Below, in pieces: positions 48,175 to 57,452 of a stretch of DNA of 64,000 nucleotides. Source of the stretch: Lysobacter prati (lineage in GTDB: Bacteria > Pseudomonadota > Gammaproteobacteria > Xanthomonadales > Xanthomonadaceae); assembly GCF_009765215.1 (NCBI RefSeq), contig NZ_VLNV01000001.1, positions 1,231,547-1,295,546 of the forward strand. The letters run 5' to 3'. Both the position numbers and the translations under genes were made by a program. Under the pieces are notes generated by a model. The model was given only the letters and a program-made list of their open reading frames with translations. It searched no databases and was not told the DNA's origin. The first letter of the stretch is position 1, and every line of letters begins with the position of its first letter.

Positions 48175-48951
48175 ATGTTCAAACCCCGCACCCTCCTCCT
48201 GGCCGCCGCTGCCCTGCTGCCGGCCACGCCCGGTCTCGCCACGCGAAAGGTGGCCGAGCCCGATGCCGTGAAGTTTTCGCCGCCGGCGGCAGCGACGACG
48301 CTGCCCGCTTCGCCGCTGGCTCGCCTGGCGCCGGGGGCCGATCCGAAGGTGCTCGACCTGGCGCAGGCCGCGATGCAATGCGCGCAGGCCAGTGGTGTCG
48401 GTGCGAGCGCGCGGCGGCTGGCCGTGATCGACTACAGCCGGCCGTCACTGTTGCCGCGTTTGTGGGTGTTCGATCTCGCTGCAGGCAAGCTGCTCTACGA
48501 AGAAGTCGTGGCCCATGGCCAGGGCTCGGGCGACAACCTGGCGACGCGTTTTTCCAACCGCGATGGCAGCCACCAGTCGAGTCTCGGGTTGTTCGTCACT
48601 GCCGACACCTACACCGGCAAGAACGGCTACTCGCTGCGCATGCAGGGCCTGGAGCCCGGCGTGAACGACGCGGCGATGGCGCGCGCGATCGTCATGCACG
48701 GTGCTCCGTATGTCGATGCAAACCAGGGCAAGCGCATGGGCCGTCTCGGTCGCAGCTGGGGTTGCCCGGCCGTGCGCAATGCCGTGGCCAAGCCGATGAT
48801 CGACCTGCTCAAGGGCGGTCAGTTCGTGTTCTCGTACTACCCCGACCAGGCCTGGCTCGCGCGTTCGGCACTGCTCAATTGCCCGGCCGTGCGACGCCAG
48901 CACGACGCGGTCGTCCATCAGGCCAGCGCGGCTCGCCCGACATCGGGCTGA
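48175..48951 (+). CDS. Murein L,D-transpeptidase catalytic domain protein (YkuD_2 type)
   Basis: About 258 residues from ATG 48175 (MFKPRTLLLAAAALLPATPGLAT, a signal peptide); in-frame starts at 48154 and 48064 are less likely. The domain is the YkuD_2/DUF3750-like exported transpeptidase: ARRLAVIDYSRPSLLPRLWVFDLAAGKLLYEEVVAHGQGSGDNLATRFSNRDGSHQSSLGLF and the catalytic block IVMHGAPYVDANQGKRMGRLGRSWGCPAV with the nucleophile cysteine in SWGCPAV. It should form 3-3 crosslinks or attach proteins to peptidoglycan. It is unrelated in overall sequence to the second transpeptidase just downstream. Confidence 0.88.
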   Translation: MFKPRTLLLAAAALLPATPGLATRKVAEPDAVKFSPPAAATTLPASPLARLAPGADPKVLDLAQAAMQCAQASGVGASARRLAVIDYSRPSLLPRLWVFDLAAGKLLYEEVVAHGQGSGDNLATRFSNRDGSHQSSLGLFVTADTYTGKNGYSLRMQGLEPGVNDAAMARAIVMHGAPYVDANQGKRMGRLGRSWGCPAVRNAVAKPMIDLLKGGQFVFSYYPDQAWLARSALLNCPAVRRQHDAVVHQASAARPTSG

Positions 48952-48959
48952 GGTTCGAC

Positions 48960-48981
48960 AGGCGCCACCTTGCTGGCGCCT
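48960..48981. repeat. Hairpin repeat (GCGCCACCTTGCTGGCGC)
   Basis: AGGCGCCA pairs exactly with TGGCGCCT (48974-48981) with a 6-base loop, 8 bases after the first transpeptidase stop. It is a variant of the CTTGCTGG family at 3486-3535. Confidence 0.6.
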
Positions 48982-49029
48982 ACACATGCGTGCGCTAGGC
49001 TTGTGTCAAGTCCAAGAACGGATTGCCTG

Positions 49030-50079
49030 ATGCATCGCTTCGCCCCGCGCCTGCTCGCCGCCAGTTTGTCCCTGCTCCTTTGCGTGACTGCCAATGCCGG
49101 CGTGCCTTCCTGGGGCGCGCGCGAATCCAGTCCCGCCAATACGCCGCCGGCGCAACTCAAGCCCGGGCAGTGGATCTGGGGCGGCGACAATCGGGCCGGA
49201 CCTCTGGCGGTGGTGGTGAGCCTCACCGAGCAGCGCGCCTACGTGTACCGCAACGGCATCCCGATCGGGGTGAGCACGGTCAGCACGGGCAGGAAGGGTT
49301 ACGAAACGCCGACCGGTGTTTTCACCATCCTGCAGAAAGACCAGGACCATCGTTCCAGCAAGTACAACGCCGCACCGATGCCGTACATGCAGCGGCTGAC
49401 CTGGGACGGCGTCGCCCTGCATGCCGGTGGCCTGCCCGGCTATCCCGAATCGCACGGCTGCGTGCATCTTCCGTCCGAATTCGCGCGACTGTTGTTCGGC
49501 TCGTCCAACATGGGCATGACCGTGGTGGTGTCGCAGGAAGGCAAATCTCCGGAGGACATCGTCCATCCGGGCGCGCTGAGCCCGATCGATCCGCACACCG
49601 GCGCGGAGGCCGGCATTCCGCCGCTCGAGAACGGACAGAAGTACCGCTGGCGACCGGAAGTTTCGACCGAGGGCCCGGTGTCGATCCTGCTCAGTGGCGC
49701 CGACGAGCGCGTGATCGTCTACCGCAACGGCATCGAGATCGGCCGCTCGCGCGTGCTGATCCGCAATCCCGCGCAACCGTTGGGCACGCACGCCTACATC
49801 GTCAAGGATGGCTACCTGCCCGGCGACAATCCGCTGCTGCCGGGTACGCGGATGCCGAACTGGAGCGCGATCGGCATTCCTGGCGGCACCGATCCGTCCG
49901 GCATGCTGCTCGGCCCGGAGACGATCAACCGCGTGGTGATTCCGCATGACTTCGTCGCCGCGGTATTGCCGCTGCTCAGCCCCGGCGTGGTGATGCTGGT
50001 GACCGACGCGAGGATGACGGACACCACCACCGGTGGCGCGCCAGTGCAGGTGCTCGACTCGGATCCGCCGGAGACGTAA
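49030..50079 (+). CDS. L,D-transpeptidase (YkuD family)
   Basis: About 349 residues from ATG 49030, with a signal peptide ending ANAGVPSW (cleavage after residue about 22). The YkuD core is at about residues 58-170: VVVSLTEQRAYVYRNGIPIGVSTVSTGRKGYETPTGVFTILQK and the catalytic block LTWDGVALHAGGLPGYPESHGCVHLP with the cysteine in SHGCVHLP. The C-terminal half is extended and contains a second LLSGADERVIVYRNGIEIGRSRVLI segment that echoes the first, perhaps an ancient non-catalytic copy. It should crosslink peptidoglycan or process L,D-stems in the periplasm. Confidence 0.9.
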   Translation: MHRFAPRLLAASLSLLLCVTANAGVPSWGARESSPANTPPAQLKPGQWIWGGDNRAGPLAVVVSLTEQRAYVYRNGIPIGVSTVSTGRKGYETPTGVFTILQKDQDHRSSKYNAAPMPYMQRLTWDGVALHAGGLPGYPESHGCVHLPSEFARLLFGSSNMGMTVVVSQEGKSPEDIVHPGALSPIDPHTGAEAGIPPLENGQKYRWRPEVSTEGPVSILLSGADERVIVYRNGIEIGRSRVLIRNPAQPLGTHAYIVKDGYLPGDNPLLPGTRMPNWSAIGIPGGTDPSGMLLGPETINRVVIPHDFVAAVLPLLSPGVVMLVTDARMTDTTTGGAPVQVLDSDPPET

Positions 50080-50159
50080 CCGGTGTTTAGTTAATTATTC
50101 TGGTTCCGGATCGCCCGGGGCTTCGCCATCATGTCGCCTGGTCGTCCTACCGGACAGTC

Positions 50160-51071
50160 ATGAGTCCAGCCATGCGGGCAGACACTTTGCCCTCTTCGCC
50201 GCCATCGATCACCCTGCGCGATGGAAGGACACTTGCGTATCGGCGGTATGGCAGCCCGGATGGGCGGCCGCTGCTGTTTTTCCATGGCTTCCCTGGCAGT
50301 CATGTCCAGGCTTCGCTGATCGATGAGCAGGCCGCACACGCGGGAATCGCGCTGATCGCGCCGGACCGCCCGGGATTTGGTTACTCGAACCCGGCACCGC
50401 AGCGGACGATCCTGTCCTGGGTCGACGACGTGCGCGAGCTGACCGAAGCCTTGCAGCTGTCGCGCTTCGGCGTGCTGGGCATTTCCTGCGGCGGAGCCTA
50501 TGCGCTTGCTTGCGCACACGAACTTGCCGATCGGCTCGACTACGTCGGGCTCGTCGCGGGCATGGGGCCGATGGATGTGCCCGCCATCCGCCGCCAGCAG
50601 CACCCTGCACTGAAAGTATTGTTCGGCCTGTCGCGCATCCACCCGCGACTGGTGACGCCGATGTTGCGGATGGACCAACGCATGTTCGCGAAGGATCCCC
50701 TGGCTGCGGTGCGGCGACTGTCGTCGATGATGACGCCGCCCGATCGCGCCTTCATCGCCGGCAACGACGAGATTGCGGGCAGGTTCGCGCAGAGCCTGGC
50801 GGTGGCATACCGCGAGGGTATCGATGGTGCGATGTCGGAAGCGGCGTTGATCGCCCGTCCCCGCGGATTCGAACTGTCCGCGATCACGACGCCGGTGCAC
50901 GTCTACCAGGGCGGGTTCGACCGCAATGTCCCGGCGAAGATGGGCGAGTACATCGCTGCCAATGTCGCGCGCGGCATCTACCGGTATTTCCCGGACGAGG
51001 GGCACCTGTCCAGCGTCTGCAATCGCGCGCCGGAATACCTCGCGGACTTCATCGCAGCACGCACCCGCTAA
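50160..51071 (+). CDS. Alpha/beta hydrolase
   Basis: A 303-residue protein with no signal. The oxyanion-hole HGFPGS is at 42-47, the nucleophile S109 in GISCGGAYA, then VYQGGFDRNVP (acid Asp) and EGHLS (His), all in order. The motif GISCGG, with Cys after Ser, is seen in several uncharacterised hydrolases. The substrate cannot be predicted. It is a single gene followed by a strong terminator. Confidence 0.88.
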   Translation: MSPAMRADTLPSSPPSITLRDGRTLAYRRYGSPDGRPLLFFHGFPGSHVQASLIDEQAAHAGIALIAPDRPGFGYSNPAPQRTILSWVDDVRELTEALQLSRFGVLGISCGGAYALACAHELADRLDYVGLVAGMGPMDVPAIRRQQHPALKVLFGLSRIHPRLVTPMLRMDQRMFAKDPLAAVRRLSSMMTPPDRAFIAGNDEIAGRFAQSLAVAYREGIDGAMSEAALIARPRGFELSAITTPVHVYQGGFDRNVPAKMGEYIAANVARGIYRYFPDEGHLSSVCNRAPEYLADFIAARTR

Positions 51072-51075
51072 AAGA

Positions 51076-51105
51076 AAAAGCCCCGGTCTCGCGACCGGGG
51101 CTTTT
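51076..51105. terminator. Bidirectional intrinsic terminator
   Basis: AAAAGCCCCGGTC and GACCGGGGCTTTT form a 13-bp stem with loop TCGC. It has an A-run before and a T-run after, so it serves the hydrolase (plus) and the helicase (minus). Confidence 0.92.
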
Positions 51106-51125
51106 CGTTTGCATTGCCGCGTTGA

Positions 51126-52436
51126 TCAGCCGCTGAAGCCGCTGCGCGAGCCGCGGCCGGCACCCTGGCCGCCGCTGCGATGCTGCTTCGGACCCGCATG
51201 CGCGTGACGCGCCGCCGGCTTGCCGTGCGGGCGATGCGACGGCTTGCGCGGCTGGCTGGCGCCGCGCGGGTTCGGGATCGGAGCGTTCATCTGGATCGGA
51301 CGGCTCGCTTCGAAGCCCGGCACCGAGACCAGCTCGATGTCGGCCTTGAGCATGCGCTGGATCTGGCGCAGCAGACCGCCCTCTTCCGGCGCGACCAGCG
51401 ACAGCGCTTCACCCGTGGCGCCGTTGCGGCCGGTGCGGCCGATGCGGTGCACGTAGTCTTCGGCGACCATCGGCAGGTCGTAGTTGATCACCAGCGGCAG
51501 GTCCGGAATGTCCAGACCGCGCGCGGCGACGTCGGTGGCGACCAGCACGCGGGCCTTGCCCGACTTGAAGTCGCGCAGGGCCTTCTGGCGCTGCGCCTGG
51601 CTCTTGTTGCCGTGGATGGCGACCGAGGACAGGCCCGACTCTTCGAGCTGCTCGGCAAGGCGGTTGCAGCCGTGCTTGGTGCGGCCGAACACGATCGCGC
51701 GATCGGTATGGCGACCGGCGAGGATCGACACCAGCAGATCACGCTTCTTGGCGACATCGACCGGGTGGGCGCGATGCACGATGGTCTCGGCGATGGTGTT
51801 CTGCGCGGCGACCTGCACCTGCTTGGGGTGATGCATGAACTCGAGCGCGAGCTGCTTGAGCTGCGACTCGAACGTGGCCGAGAACAGCATCGTCTGGCGC
51901 TCGCGCGGCAGCTTGGCGAGGATGCGCTTCATGGCCGGCAGGAAGCCCATGTCGAGCATGCGGTCGGCTTCGTCGAGCACGAGCACTTCGATCGCATCGA
52001 GCTTGACGGTGCCGCGCTCCATGTGGTCGATCAGGCGACCCGGGGTGGCGACGAGCACGTCGACGCCGCGGCGGAACAGCTCCACCTGCGGGCCCATGCC
52101 GGCGCCACCGAAGATGGCGGCGATGTTCAGGCGCACGTGGCGGGAATAGCCGCGCAGGCTCTCGGTGACCTGCACCGCGAGTTCGCGGGTCGGCACCAGG
52201 ATCAGTGCGCGCGGACGGCGGAAGCCGTTCGACGGGGTCTGCTTGGACATGCGCTGCAGCAGCGGCAGGCCGAAGGCAGCGGTCTTGCCGGTGCCGGTCT
52301 GGGCGCCGCCGAGCAGGTCGTGGCCGGCCATGGCGAGCGGGATCGCTTCAGCCTGGATCGGCGTGGGGGTGGTGTAGTTCTGGTCTGCGAGCGCGCGCAG
52401 CAACGCGGGCGAAAGCCCGAGGGATTCGAACGTCAT
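51126..52436 (-). CDS. rhlE: ATP-dependent RNA helicase, DEAD-box (RhlE type)
   Basis: About 436 residues from ATG 52436, with AGGAG about 8 bases upstream; a longer frame to 52883 runs through non-coding DNA. Motifs in order are TPTPIQAEAI (Q motif), AQTGTGKT (45-52), PTRELAVQV, TPGRLIDH, VLDEADRMLDMGF, SATF, VATDVAARGLDIP and HRIGRTGR. The C-terminal tail is basic and Gly/Arg-rich (RKPSHRPHGKPAARHAHAGPK, RGSRSGFSG), as in RhlE. It remodels RNA in ribosome assembly and RNA decay and is often induced by cold. Confidence 0.92.
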   Translation of the reverse strand: MTFESLGLSPALLRALADQNYTTPTPIQAEAIPLAMAGHDLLGGAQTGTGKTAAFGLPLLQRMSKQTPSNGFRRPRALILVPTRELAVQVTESLRGYSRHVRLNIAAIFGGAGMGPQVELFRRGVDVLVATPGRLIDHMERGTVKLDAIEVLVLDEADRMLDMGFLPAMKRILAKLPRERQTMLFSATFESQLKQLALEFMHHPKQVQVAAQNTIAETIVHRAHPVDVAKKRDLLVSILAGRHTDRAIVFGRTKHGCNRLAEQLEESGLSSVAIHGNKSQAQRQKALRDFKSGKARVLVATDVAARGLDIPDLPLVINYDLPMVAEDYVHRIGRTGRNGATGEALSLVAPEEGGLLRQIQRMLKADIELVSVPGFEASRPIQMNAPIPNPRGASQPRKPSHRPHGKPAARHAHAGPKQHRSGGQGAGRGSRSGFSG

Positions 52437-52903
52437 GTGGTGAAACTCCTTTGGCTCGCGACGCCCGTCTACGCCCACGCAAAAGGTGGGCGCGCGATCG
52501 ATTGTCGCGTGATGGCCCCAGCGTTCCCTAAAACCGCGCTGTGAGCGATCGAATTGGACGGCTGCCGGATGCTCCGGGCCGTGTCTGCGCGACGAAAGAC
52601 GTGCGGGATAAAAGCCGTGTTGACTGGCCCAATGTCTGGACCAACGGCGGGCATACCTGGGAAACGTACCCTTGCGGGGAGGCAGCCGTGCGCTGAACGG
52701 GGCGGACTCTACGCGAAAGGCGGGGCGGGTGCCAGTCCGGGGGCTCGGGCGGTTAAGGCTGGAGCGACTGCTTGCCCTCACCCCTACCCCTCTCCCGCGG
52801 GCTGGAGAGGGGCTCAGGCGGTCGCGAGGCCGCCATGGGCCGGTGGCGGCGTCCGTGGGCGGTTTGTGCGACCCTTCGCCCAAATCGCATCGGAACGGGA
52901 TTC
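52437..52903. other. 467-base gap between rhlE and the DoxX gene
   Basis: The part near 52437-52560 is the probable 5' leader of rhlE. No coding frame with a start, RBS and family match is seen. A hairpin CCCCTCTCC/GGAGAGGGG lies at 52787-52812. The rest is unstructured to the eye. Confidence 0.6.
52787..52812. repeat. CCCCTCTCC hairpin repeat
   Basis: CCCCTCTCC (52787-52795) pairs exactly with GGAGAGGGG (52804-52812). The same half-sites occur at 30390-30445. Confidence 0.6.
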
Positions 52904-53257
52904 ATGGAGCGAAATGCCGGATGGCTGGCGGGCCGGGTGCTGGTGGCCAGCGTGTTCATCGCCATGGGCAGCTACCGTCTGCTCGCCTGGGCGGGCGGGG
53001 AAGCCATCGGCAACGCCGCCATCATCGCCAGCACCGCCGAACTGCTGCTGGGCCTGGCGATCGCCGCCGGCTTGCAACTGCGGTGGACGGCCACCCTGGC
53101 GGCCGTGGCCATGCTGGTCGACGCGCTGGTGTCGCACCCGTTCTGGTCGCTTGAGGGCCCGCAGCGCGGGGCGCAACTGCTGCATTTCATGAAGAACGTT
53201 TCGATCATCGGCGGCCTGTTGCTGCTGGCATTCGCCAACCGCCACCGTCACCACTGA
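52904..53257 (+). CDS. DoxX family membrane protein
   Basis: About 117 residues from ATG 52904. Four helices are visible: GRVLVASVFIAMGSYRLLAW, ELLLGLAIAAGLQL, ATLAAVAMLVDALVSHPFW and MKNVSIIGGLLLLAFA. The pattern R-V-L-V-A-S-V-F-I-A-M-G...LRWTATLAAVAMLVDALVSHPFWSLEGPQRGAQLLHFMKNVSIIGGLLLL matches DoxX. Members act in oxidative-stress complexes or as quinone-related membrane proteins; the role here is unknown. A weak RBS leaves the start moderately certain. Confidence 0.85.
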   Translation: MERNAGWLAGRVLVASVFIAMGSYRLLAWAGGEAIGNAAIIASTAELLLGLAIAAGLQLRWTATLAAVAMLVDALVSHPFWSLEGPQRGAQLLHFMKNVSIIGGLLLLAFANRHRHH

Positions 53258-53284
53258 AGTCGCCACTCAAAGCCCTCCGACACG

Positions 53285-54454
53285 ATGAGTACTTCCTTGC
53301 TGCGCCAGCGCGGCCACCAGGACAGCAGCCGCGTTTCCATGGTCGAGCTGTTCTTCGACCTGGTGTTCGTCTTCGCGGTCACCCAGCTTTCGCATGCGCT
53401 GCTCGCCGATTTGAGCGTGAAAGGCGCCATGCAGACGCTGCTACTGTTCCTGGCGGTGTGGTGGCTGTGGATCTTCACTTCATGGGTCACCAACTGGCTC
53501 GACCCCGAGCGCGCGCCGGTGCGGGTGATGCTGTTCGCGTTGATGCTGGGCGGGCTGCTGTTGTCCTCGTCGATACCGCAGGCCTTCGGCGAGCGCGGGC
53601 TGGTGTTCGCCGTGGTGTTCGCCTCGATGCAGGTCGGCCGCACCGTGTTCGTCGCCTGCGTCATGCGCCGCCACAGCCAGCTCCACTACCGCACGTTCGT
53701 CCGCATCGCGCTGTGGATGTCGCTGTCGGCCGTGTTCTGGATCCTCGGCGGTCTCGCCGACGGTCCTGCGCGCGCCAGCTACTGGATCGCCGCCGTGGCG
53801 ATCGAATACATCTCGCCTGCCCTGTATTTCTGGGTGCCGGGGCTGGGGCGTTCGACCACCGCCGACTGGGACGTCGACGGCCATCACCTCGCCGAACGCT
53901 GCGCGTTGTTCGTGATCATCGCGCTGGGTGAATCGATCCTGGTCACCGGCGCGACGTTCGCGGGCCTGGCCCCGAGCGTGCCGACGATCACCGCCTTCGT
54001 CAGCGCGTTCCTCGGCAGCGTGGCGATGTGGTGGATCTATTTCGACAGCGGCGCCGAGCGCGCCAGCCATCGCATTTCGCATTCCGATGATCCGGGCAGG
54101 CAGGCGCGGCTGATCTATACCTACCTGCACCTGCTGATCGTCGGCGGCGTGATCGTGTGCGCGGTGGCCGACGAACTGGTGCTCACCCATCCCGATCACG
54201 CCACCGATGCCGGCCTGGCCGCGATCCTCGGCGGACCGGCGCTCTACCTGGTCGGCAATGCGCTGTTCAAGTGGGCCAGCTACGAGCGCCGCTCACCGCC
54301 GCTGTCGCATTGCGCCGGACTGGTGCTGCTGGCCGCGCTGACGCCCATGGCCATATCGATGCACCTGTCGGCGCTGGCCGTGGGCATGGCGACGACCGCG
54401 GTGCTGGTGATGGTGGCGATCTGGGAAACGATTGCGCTACGCCGCGCGAGCTGA
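53285..54454 (+). CDS. Low temperature requirement protein A (LtrA) family
   Basis: A 389-residue integral membrane protein with about 10-11 helices. The LtrA signature is present at the N-terminus (SRVSMVELFFDLVFVFAVTQLSHALL) and in the middle (HHLAERCALFVIIALGESILVTGATFA). The family is named from Listeria growth at low temperature; the biochemical role is unknown. Its stop codon abuts the stop of the next gene on the other strand with no gap, and it begins 27 bases after the DoxX gene. Confidence 0.9.
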   Translation: MSTSLLRQRGHQDSSRVSMVELFFDLVFVFAVTQLSHALLADLSVKGAMQTLLLFLAVWWLWIFTSWVTNWLDPERAPVRVMLFALMLGGLLLSSSIPQAFGERGLVFAVVFASMQVGRTVFVACVMRRHSQLHYRTFVRIALWMSLSAVFWILGGLADGPARASYWIAAVAIEYISPALYFWVPGLGRSTTADWDVDGHHLAERCALFVIIALGESILVTGATFAGLAPSVPTITAFVSAFLGSVAMWWIYFDSGAERASHRISHSDDPGRQARLIYTYLHLLIVGGVIVCAVADELVLTHPDHATDAGLAAILGGPALYLVGNALFKWASYERRSPPLSHCAGLVLLAALTPMAISMHLSALAVGMATTAVLVMVAIWETIALRRAS

Positions 54455-55828
54455 TCAGACCTCCAGCACCATCCCCGGCCGCGCAAGCACCGGCTGCACG
54501 CCATAGCGCTCACCGATTTCCCCTGCCAGCGCCTCGCGTGCCTTGTCCTCGCCGTGCACCAGCGCCAGCGGCGGATGCCCCTCGATGGCGCCATACCACT
54601 CCATCAGGCCGCGCTGGTCGGTGTGCGCCGACAAGCCGCCGACCGTGTGGCGTTGCGCATTCACGCGCACATCGGAGCCGTGGATGCGCGCCCACGAGGC
54701 GCCATCGACCAGCCTTCGCCCCAACGTGCCTTCGGCCTGGTAACCGACAAACACCACATGCGTCTGCCGGCGATCGAGGCGGTGACGGAAGTGGTGCAGG
54801 ATGCGCCCGGCATTGGCCATGCCGGAGCCAGCAATGACTATCGCCCCGCGTTCGATGCGGTTGATCGCCATCGACTCCTCGCGTGAAGCGGTGATGTGCA
54901 GGTTCGGCAGGCGGAAAGGATTGGGCTTGTCCTGCCAGACGCGACGCGCGTCCTCGTCAAATAGTTCGGCGTGGCGGTCGTAGATGTCGACCACCTTGGC
55001 CGCCATCGGGCTGTCGAGGAAGATCTGCCAGCGGGCCAGCTGCCACTCGTCCCAGTGCCGCGCGAACCAGTACAGCAACTCCTGGCTGCGCCCGACCGCG
55101 AAGGCGGGAATCAGGACGTTGCCGCCCTCGTGCCAGGCCTTGTCGAGAATGCCGCCCAGTTCGCGGATGGTCTCGGCGCGATCGCGATGCAGGCGATCGC
55201 CATAGGTCGATTCCATCAACACCAGGTCGGCGCGGTCGATGGTCGCTGGGTCGCGCAGGATCGGCGTACCCTTGGGACCGAGGTCGCCGGAGAACACCAG
55301 CTTGCGGCCATCGGCCCACAGTTCCACGCTCGATGAGCCGAGGATGTGGCCGGCCTCGCGGAATGCGATGTCGATGCCCGGCAGCACTTCGCTGCGTTGG
55401 TCGTACGGCAGCGTGCGCACCTGCGCCATCGCCGCCTGCACGTCTTCGCGCGTGTACAGCGGCAGCACCTCCGGCTCGCCATGGCGGCGATGGCGGTTGG
55501 CGCGCTCGGCATCGCCCTCCTGGATGGAGGCGGCATCGAGCAGCATCACCGGCATCAGCTCGGCGGTCGCCTGCTGCGCGTAGATCGGACCCTTGAAACC
55601 GCGACGCACCAGTAGTGGCACGCGACCGATGTGGTCGATGTGGGCATGGCTGATGACCAGCGCGTCGAGCGCGGTCGGATCGAACGGGAACGTCTCGTGG
55701 TTACGCCGTTCAGCTTCCGGGCTACCCTGGATCAGGCCGCAGTCGAGCAACAACCTCTTACCGGCCGCCTCGACCTCGTGCAGCGAGCCGGTGACCTCGC
55801 CCGCTGCTCCATGGAAATGCACGCGCAT
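54455..55828 (-). CDS. MBL-fold/beta-CASP RNase-like protein
   Basis: About 457 residues from ATG 55828; the open frame continues upstream to 56245 but only as GC shadow of the next gene. The metal site HAHIDH is at 61-66, with AGHILGSSSVEL, FSGDLGPKG and MESTYGDR following. The beta-CASP domain shows VLIPAFAVGRSQELLYW, FLDSPMA and IAGSGMANAGRILHHFRH, and the end has VVFVGYQAEGTLGRRLVDG. This is the RNA-specificity MBL family (CPSF-73/YsgA-like). It probably cuts RNA or nucleic acid ends in the cytoplasm. Confidence 0.9.
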   Translation of the reverse strand: MRVHFHGAAGEVTGSLHEVEAAGKRLLLDCGLIQGSPEAERRNHETFPFDPTALDALVISHAHIDHIGRVPLLVRRGFKGPIYAQQATAELMPVMLLDAASIQEGDAERANRHRRHGEPEVLPLYTREDVQAAMAQVRTLPYDQRSEVLPGIDIAFREAGHILGSSSVELWADGRKLVFSGDLGPKGTPILRDPATIDRADLVLMESTYGDRLHRDRAETIRELGGILDKAWHEGGNVLIPAFAVGRSQELLYWFARHWDEWQLARWQIFLDSPMAAKVVDIYDRHAELFDEDARRVWQDKPNPFRLPNLHITASREESMAINRIERGAIVIAGSGMANAGRILHHFRHRLDRRQTHVVFVGYQAEGTLGRRLVDGASWARIHGSDVRVNAQRHTVGGLSAHTDQRGLMEWYGAIEGHPPLALVHGEDKAREALAGEIGERYGVQPVLARPGMVLEV

Positions 55829-55975
55829 CGCCGCATCCTTTGCCGATAGTGGTGACAGGCGAAACCTAGCATGGGCGCTGGCGGGCATCGTGATCGCCAC
55901 CCGCCCGCACGGCGGCGAACCCGGCCACAATTGCGGTCCGCCCGCTTTGCCGCCCTGCCCGAGAACGTCCCCCCG

Positions 55976-57421
55976 ATGAGCAAGCCCCTGCTGTCCTCCA
56001 CCCTCGCCCTGGTCCTGGCCAGCGGCGCGATGCATGCCGCCGAACGCGTCGACCTGCTGGTGCGCGATGCGACCGTGATCGACGTCGTCGACGGCAAGCG
56101 CCGCCCGCACCAGGCGATCGCGGTCCGCGGCGCACGCATCGTGGCGATCGTCGACGAGGCTCGCGCCGGCCGCTTCGATGCCGCGCAGACGGTCGATGCC
56201 AGCGGCAAGTTCGCGATCCCGGGCCTGTGGGACATGCACGTCCATTTCGGCGGTGGCGAGGCCCTGATCGAAGAGAATCGCAACCTGCTTCCGCTATACG
56301 TCGCCCACGGCATCACCGCAGTGCGCGACGCCGCCGGCGACCTCAGCCCGAGCGTGTTCGAGTGGCGCGCGGCCACCGCCGCCGGTACGTTGCTCGGGCC
56401 CCGGATCTTCACCTCCGGCCCGAAGATCGAAGGCTACAAGTCCATCTGGCCCGGCGACCTGGAAATCGGTTCGATCTCCGAGCTGAACCAGGCGCTCGAC
56501 AAGCTGCAGGGCTGGAAGGTCGACTTCGTCAAGATCACCGACAACACGCTGTCGCCGGAGCTGTTCATGGCCGCGGTGAAGGAAGCCGGCCGTCGCGGCC
56601 TGAAGACCTCCGCGCACGTGCCCTACCCGATCACCATCGATGAAGTCAGCGCCGCCGGACTGAGCTCGGTCGAACATATCGACTACGCCTTCAAGGCCGG
56701 CTCGCCGAAGGAGAAGGAACTCGGCGAAGCGATCGCCCGCGGCGAGATGACCAGCCGCGATGCGTGGAGCCAGTGGAACGCCACCTTCGACGTCAACCTC
56801 GCAAAGGCGACTTACGCGCGCATGGCCAAGCGCGGAACGGCGGTGACGCCGACGCTCAACGGCAGCCAGGTCGTGGCCTGGCTCGACGAGGACGACCACC
56901 GCAACGACGACTACCTCAAGTACATCGGCCCGGGCCTGCAGGCGACCTACACCTGGCGCGTCGAGCGCGCGGCCAAGGACGACGCGGCCGCCGTCGCGGC
57001 GCGCCACCTGCGCTTCGAACGCAACGCGTCCGTGCTGCCGCTGCTGCAGCAGGCCGGGGTGACGATCCTGGCCGGCACCGACGCCGGCTTCCTCAACTCG
57101 TACAACTACCCCGGCATCGGCCTGCACGACGAACTGGCGTTGCTGGTGAAGTACGGCCTGACGCCGCTGCAGGCACTGCAGGCGGCGACCATCAACGGCG
57201 CCCGCTTCCTCGGCCATGACGACAGCAATGGCACGCTGGCCGCGGGCAAGGCCGCCGACATCGTGCTGCTCGCGGCCGACCCGCTGCTCGACATCACCGC
57301 GACCCGCCGCATCGACACGGTGGTGATGAAGGGCCATGCCTACGACCGCAGCCACCTGGACGCGATGCTGGCGGATGTTGAGGCGCGGGTAGCTGCCCAG
57401 CAGGCGCAGGCGAAGCCTTAA
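55976..57421 (+). CDS. Exported amidohydrolase
   Basis: About 481 residues from ATG 55976. The signal peptide ends near residue 23 (LVLASGAMHAAERV). The metal site shows DMHVHFGG (H-x-H), VDFVKITDN with the bridging lysine, TSAHVPY, VEHIDYAFK and ILAGTDAGF. LHDELALLVKYGLTPLQALQAATINGARFLG and GKAADIVLLAADPLLDI are typical of the family. The order is the same as in the gene at 36846 but the proteins are distant. A role in peptide or amide breakdown in the periplasm is likely; the substrate is unknown. Confidence 0.86.
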   Translation: MSKPLLSSTLALVLASGAMHAAERVDLLVRDATVIDVVDGKRRPHQAIAVRGARIVAIVDEARAGRFDAAQTVDASGKFAIPGLWDMHVHFGGGEALIEENRNLLPLYVAHGITAVRDAAGDLSPSVFEWRAATAAGTLLGPRIFTSGPKIEGYKSIWPGDLEIGSISELNQALDKLQGWKVDFVKITDNTLSPELFMAAVKEAGRRGLKTSAHVPYPITIDEVSAAGLSSVEHIDYAFKAGSPKEKELGEAIARGEMTSRDAWSQWNATFDVNLAKATYARMAKRGTAVTPTLNGSQVVAWLDEDDHRNDDYLKYIGPGLQATYTWRVERAAKDDAAAVAARHLRFERNASVLPLLQQAGVTILAGTDAGFLNSYNYPGIGLHDELALLVKYGLTPLQALQAATINGARFLGHDDSNGTLAAGKAADIVLLAADPLLDITATRRIDTVVMKGHAYDRSHLDAMLADVEARVAAQQAQAKP

Positions 57422-57452
57422 AAACAGGGAGCAGTGGGGGCATACTTGGCCG

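Noticed and set aside
52437-52883. N-terminal extension of the RhlE helicase
   Set aside because: AGGAG precedes ATG 52436, and the helicase family begins with MTFESLGL; the extension reads through a 5' leader.
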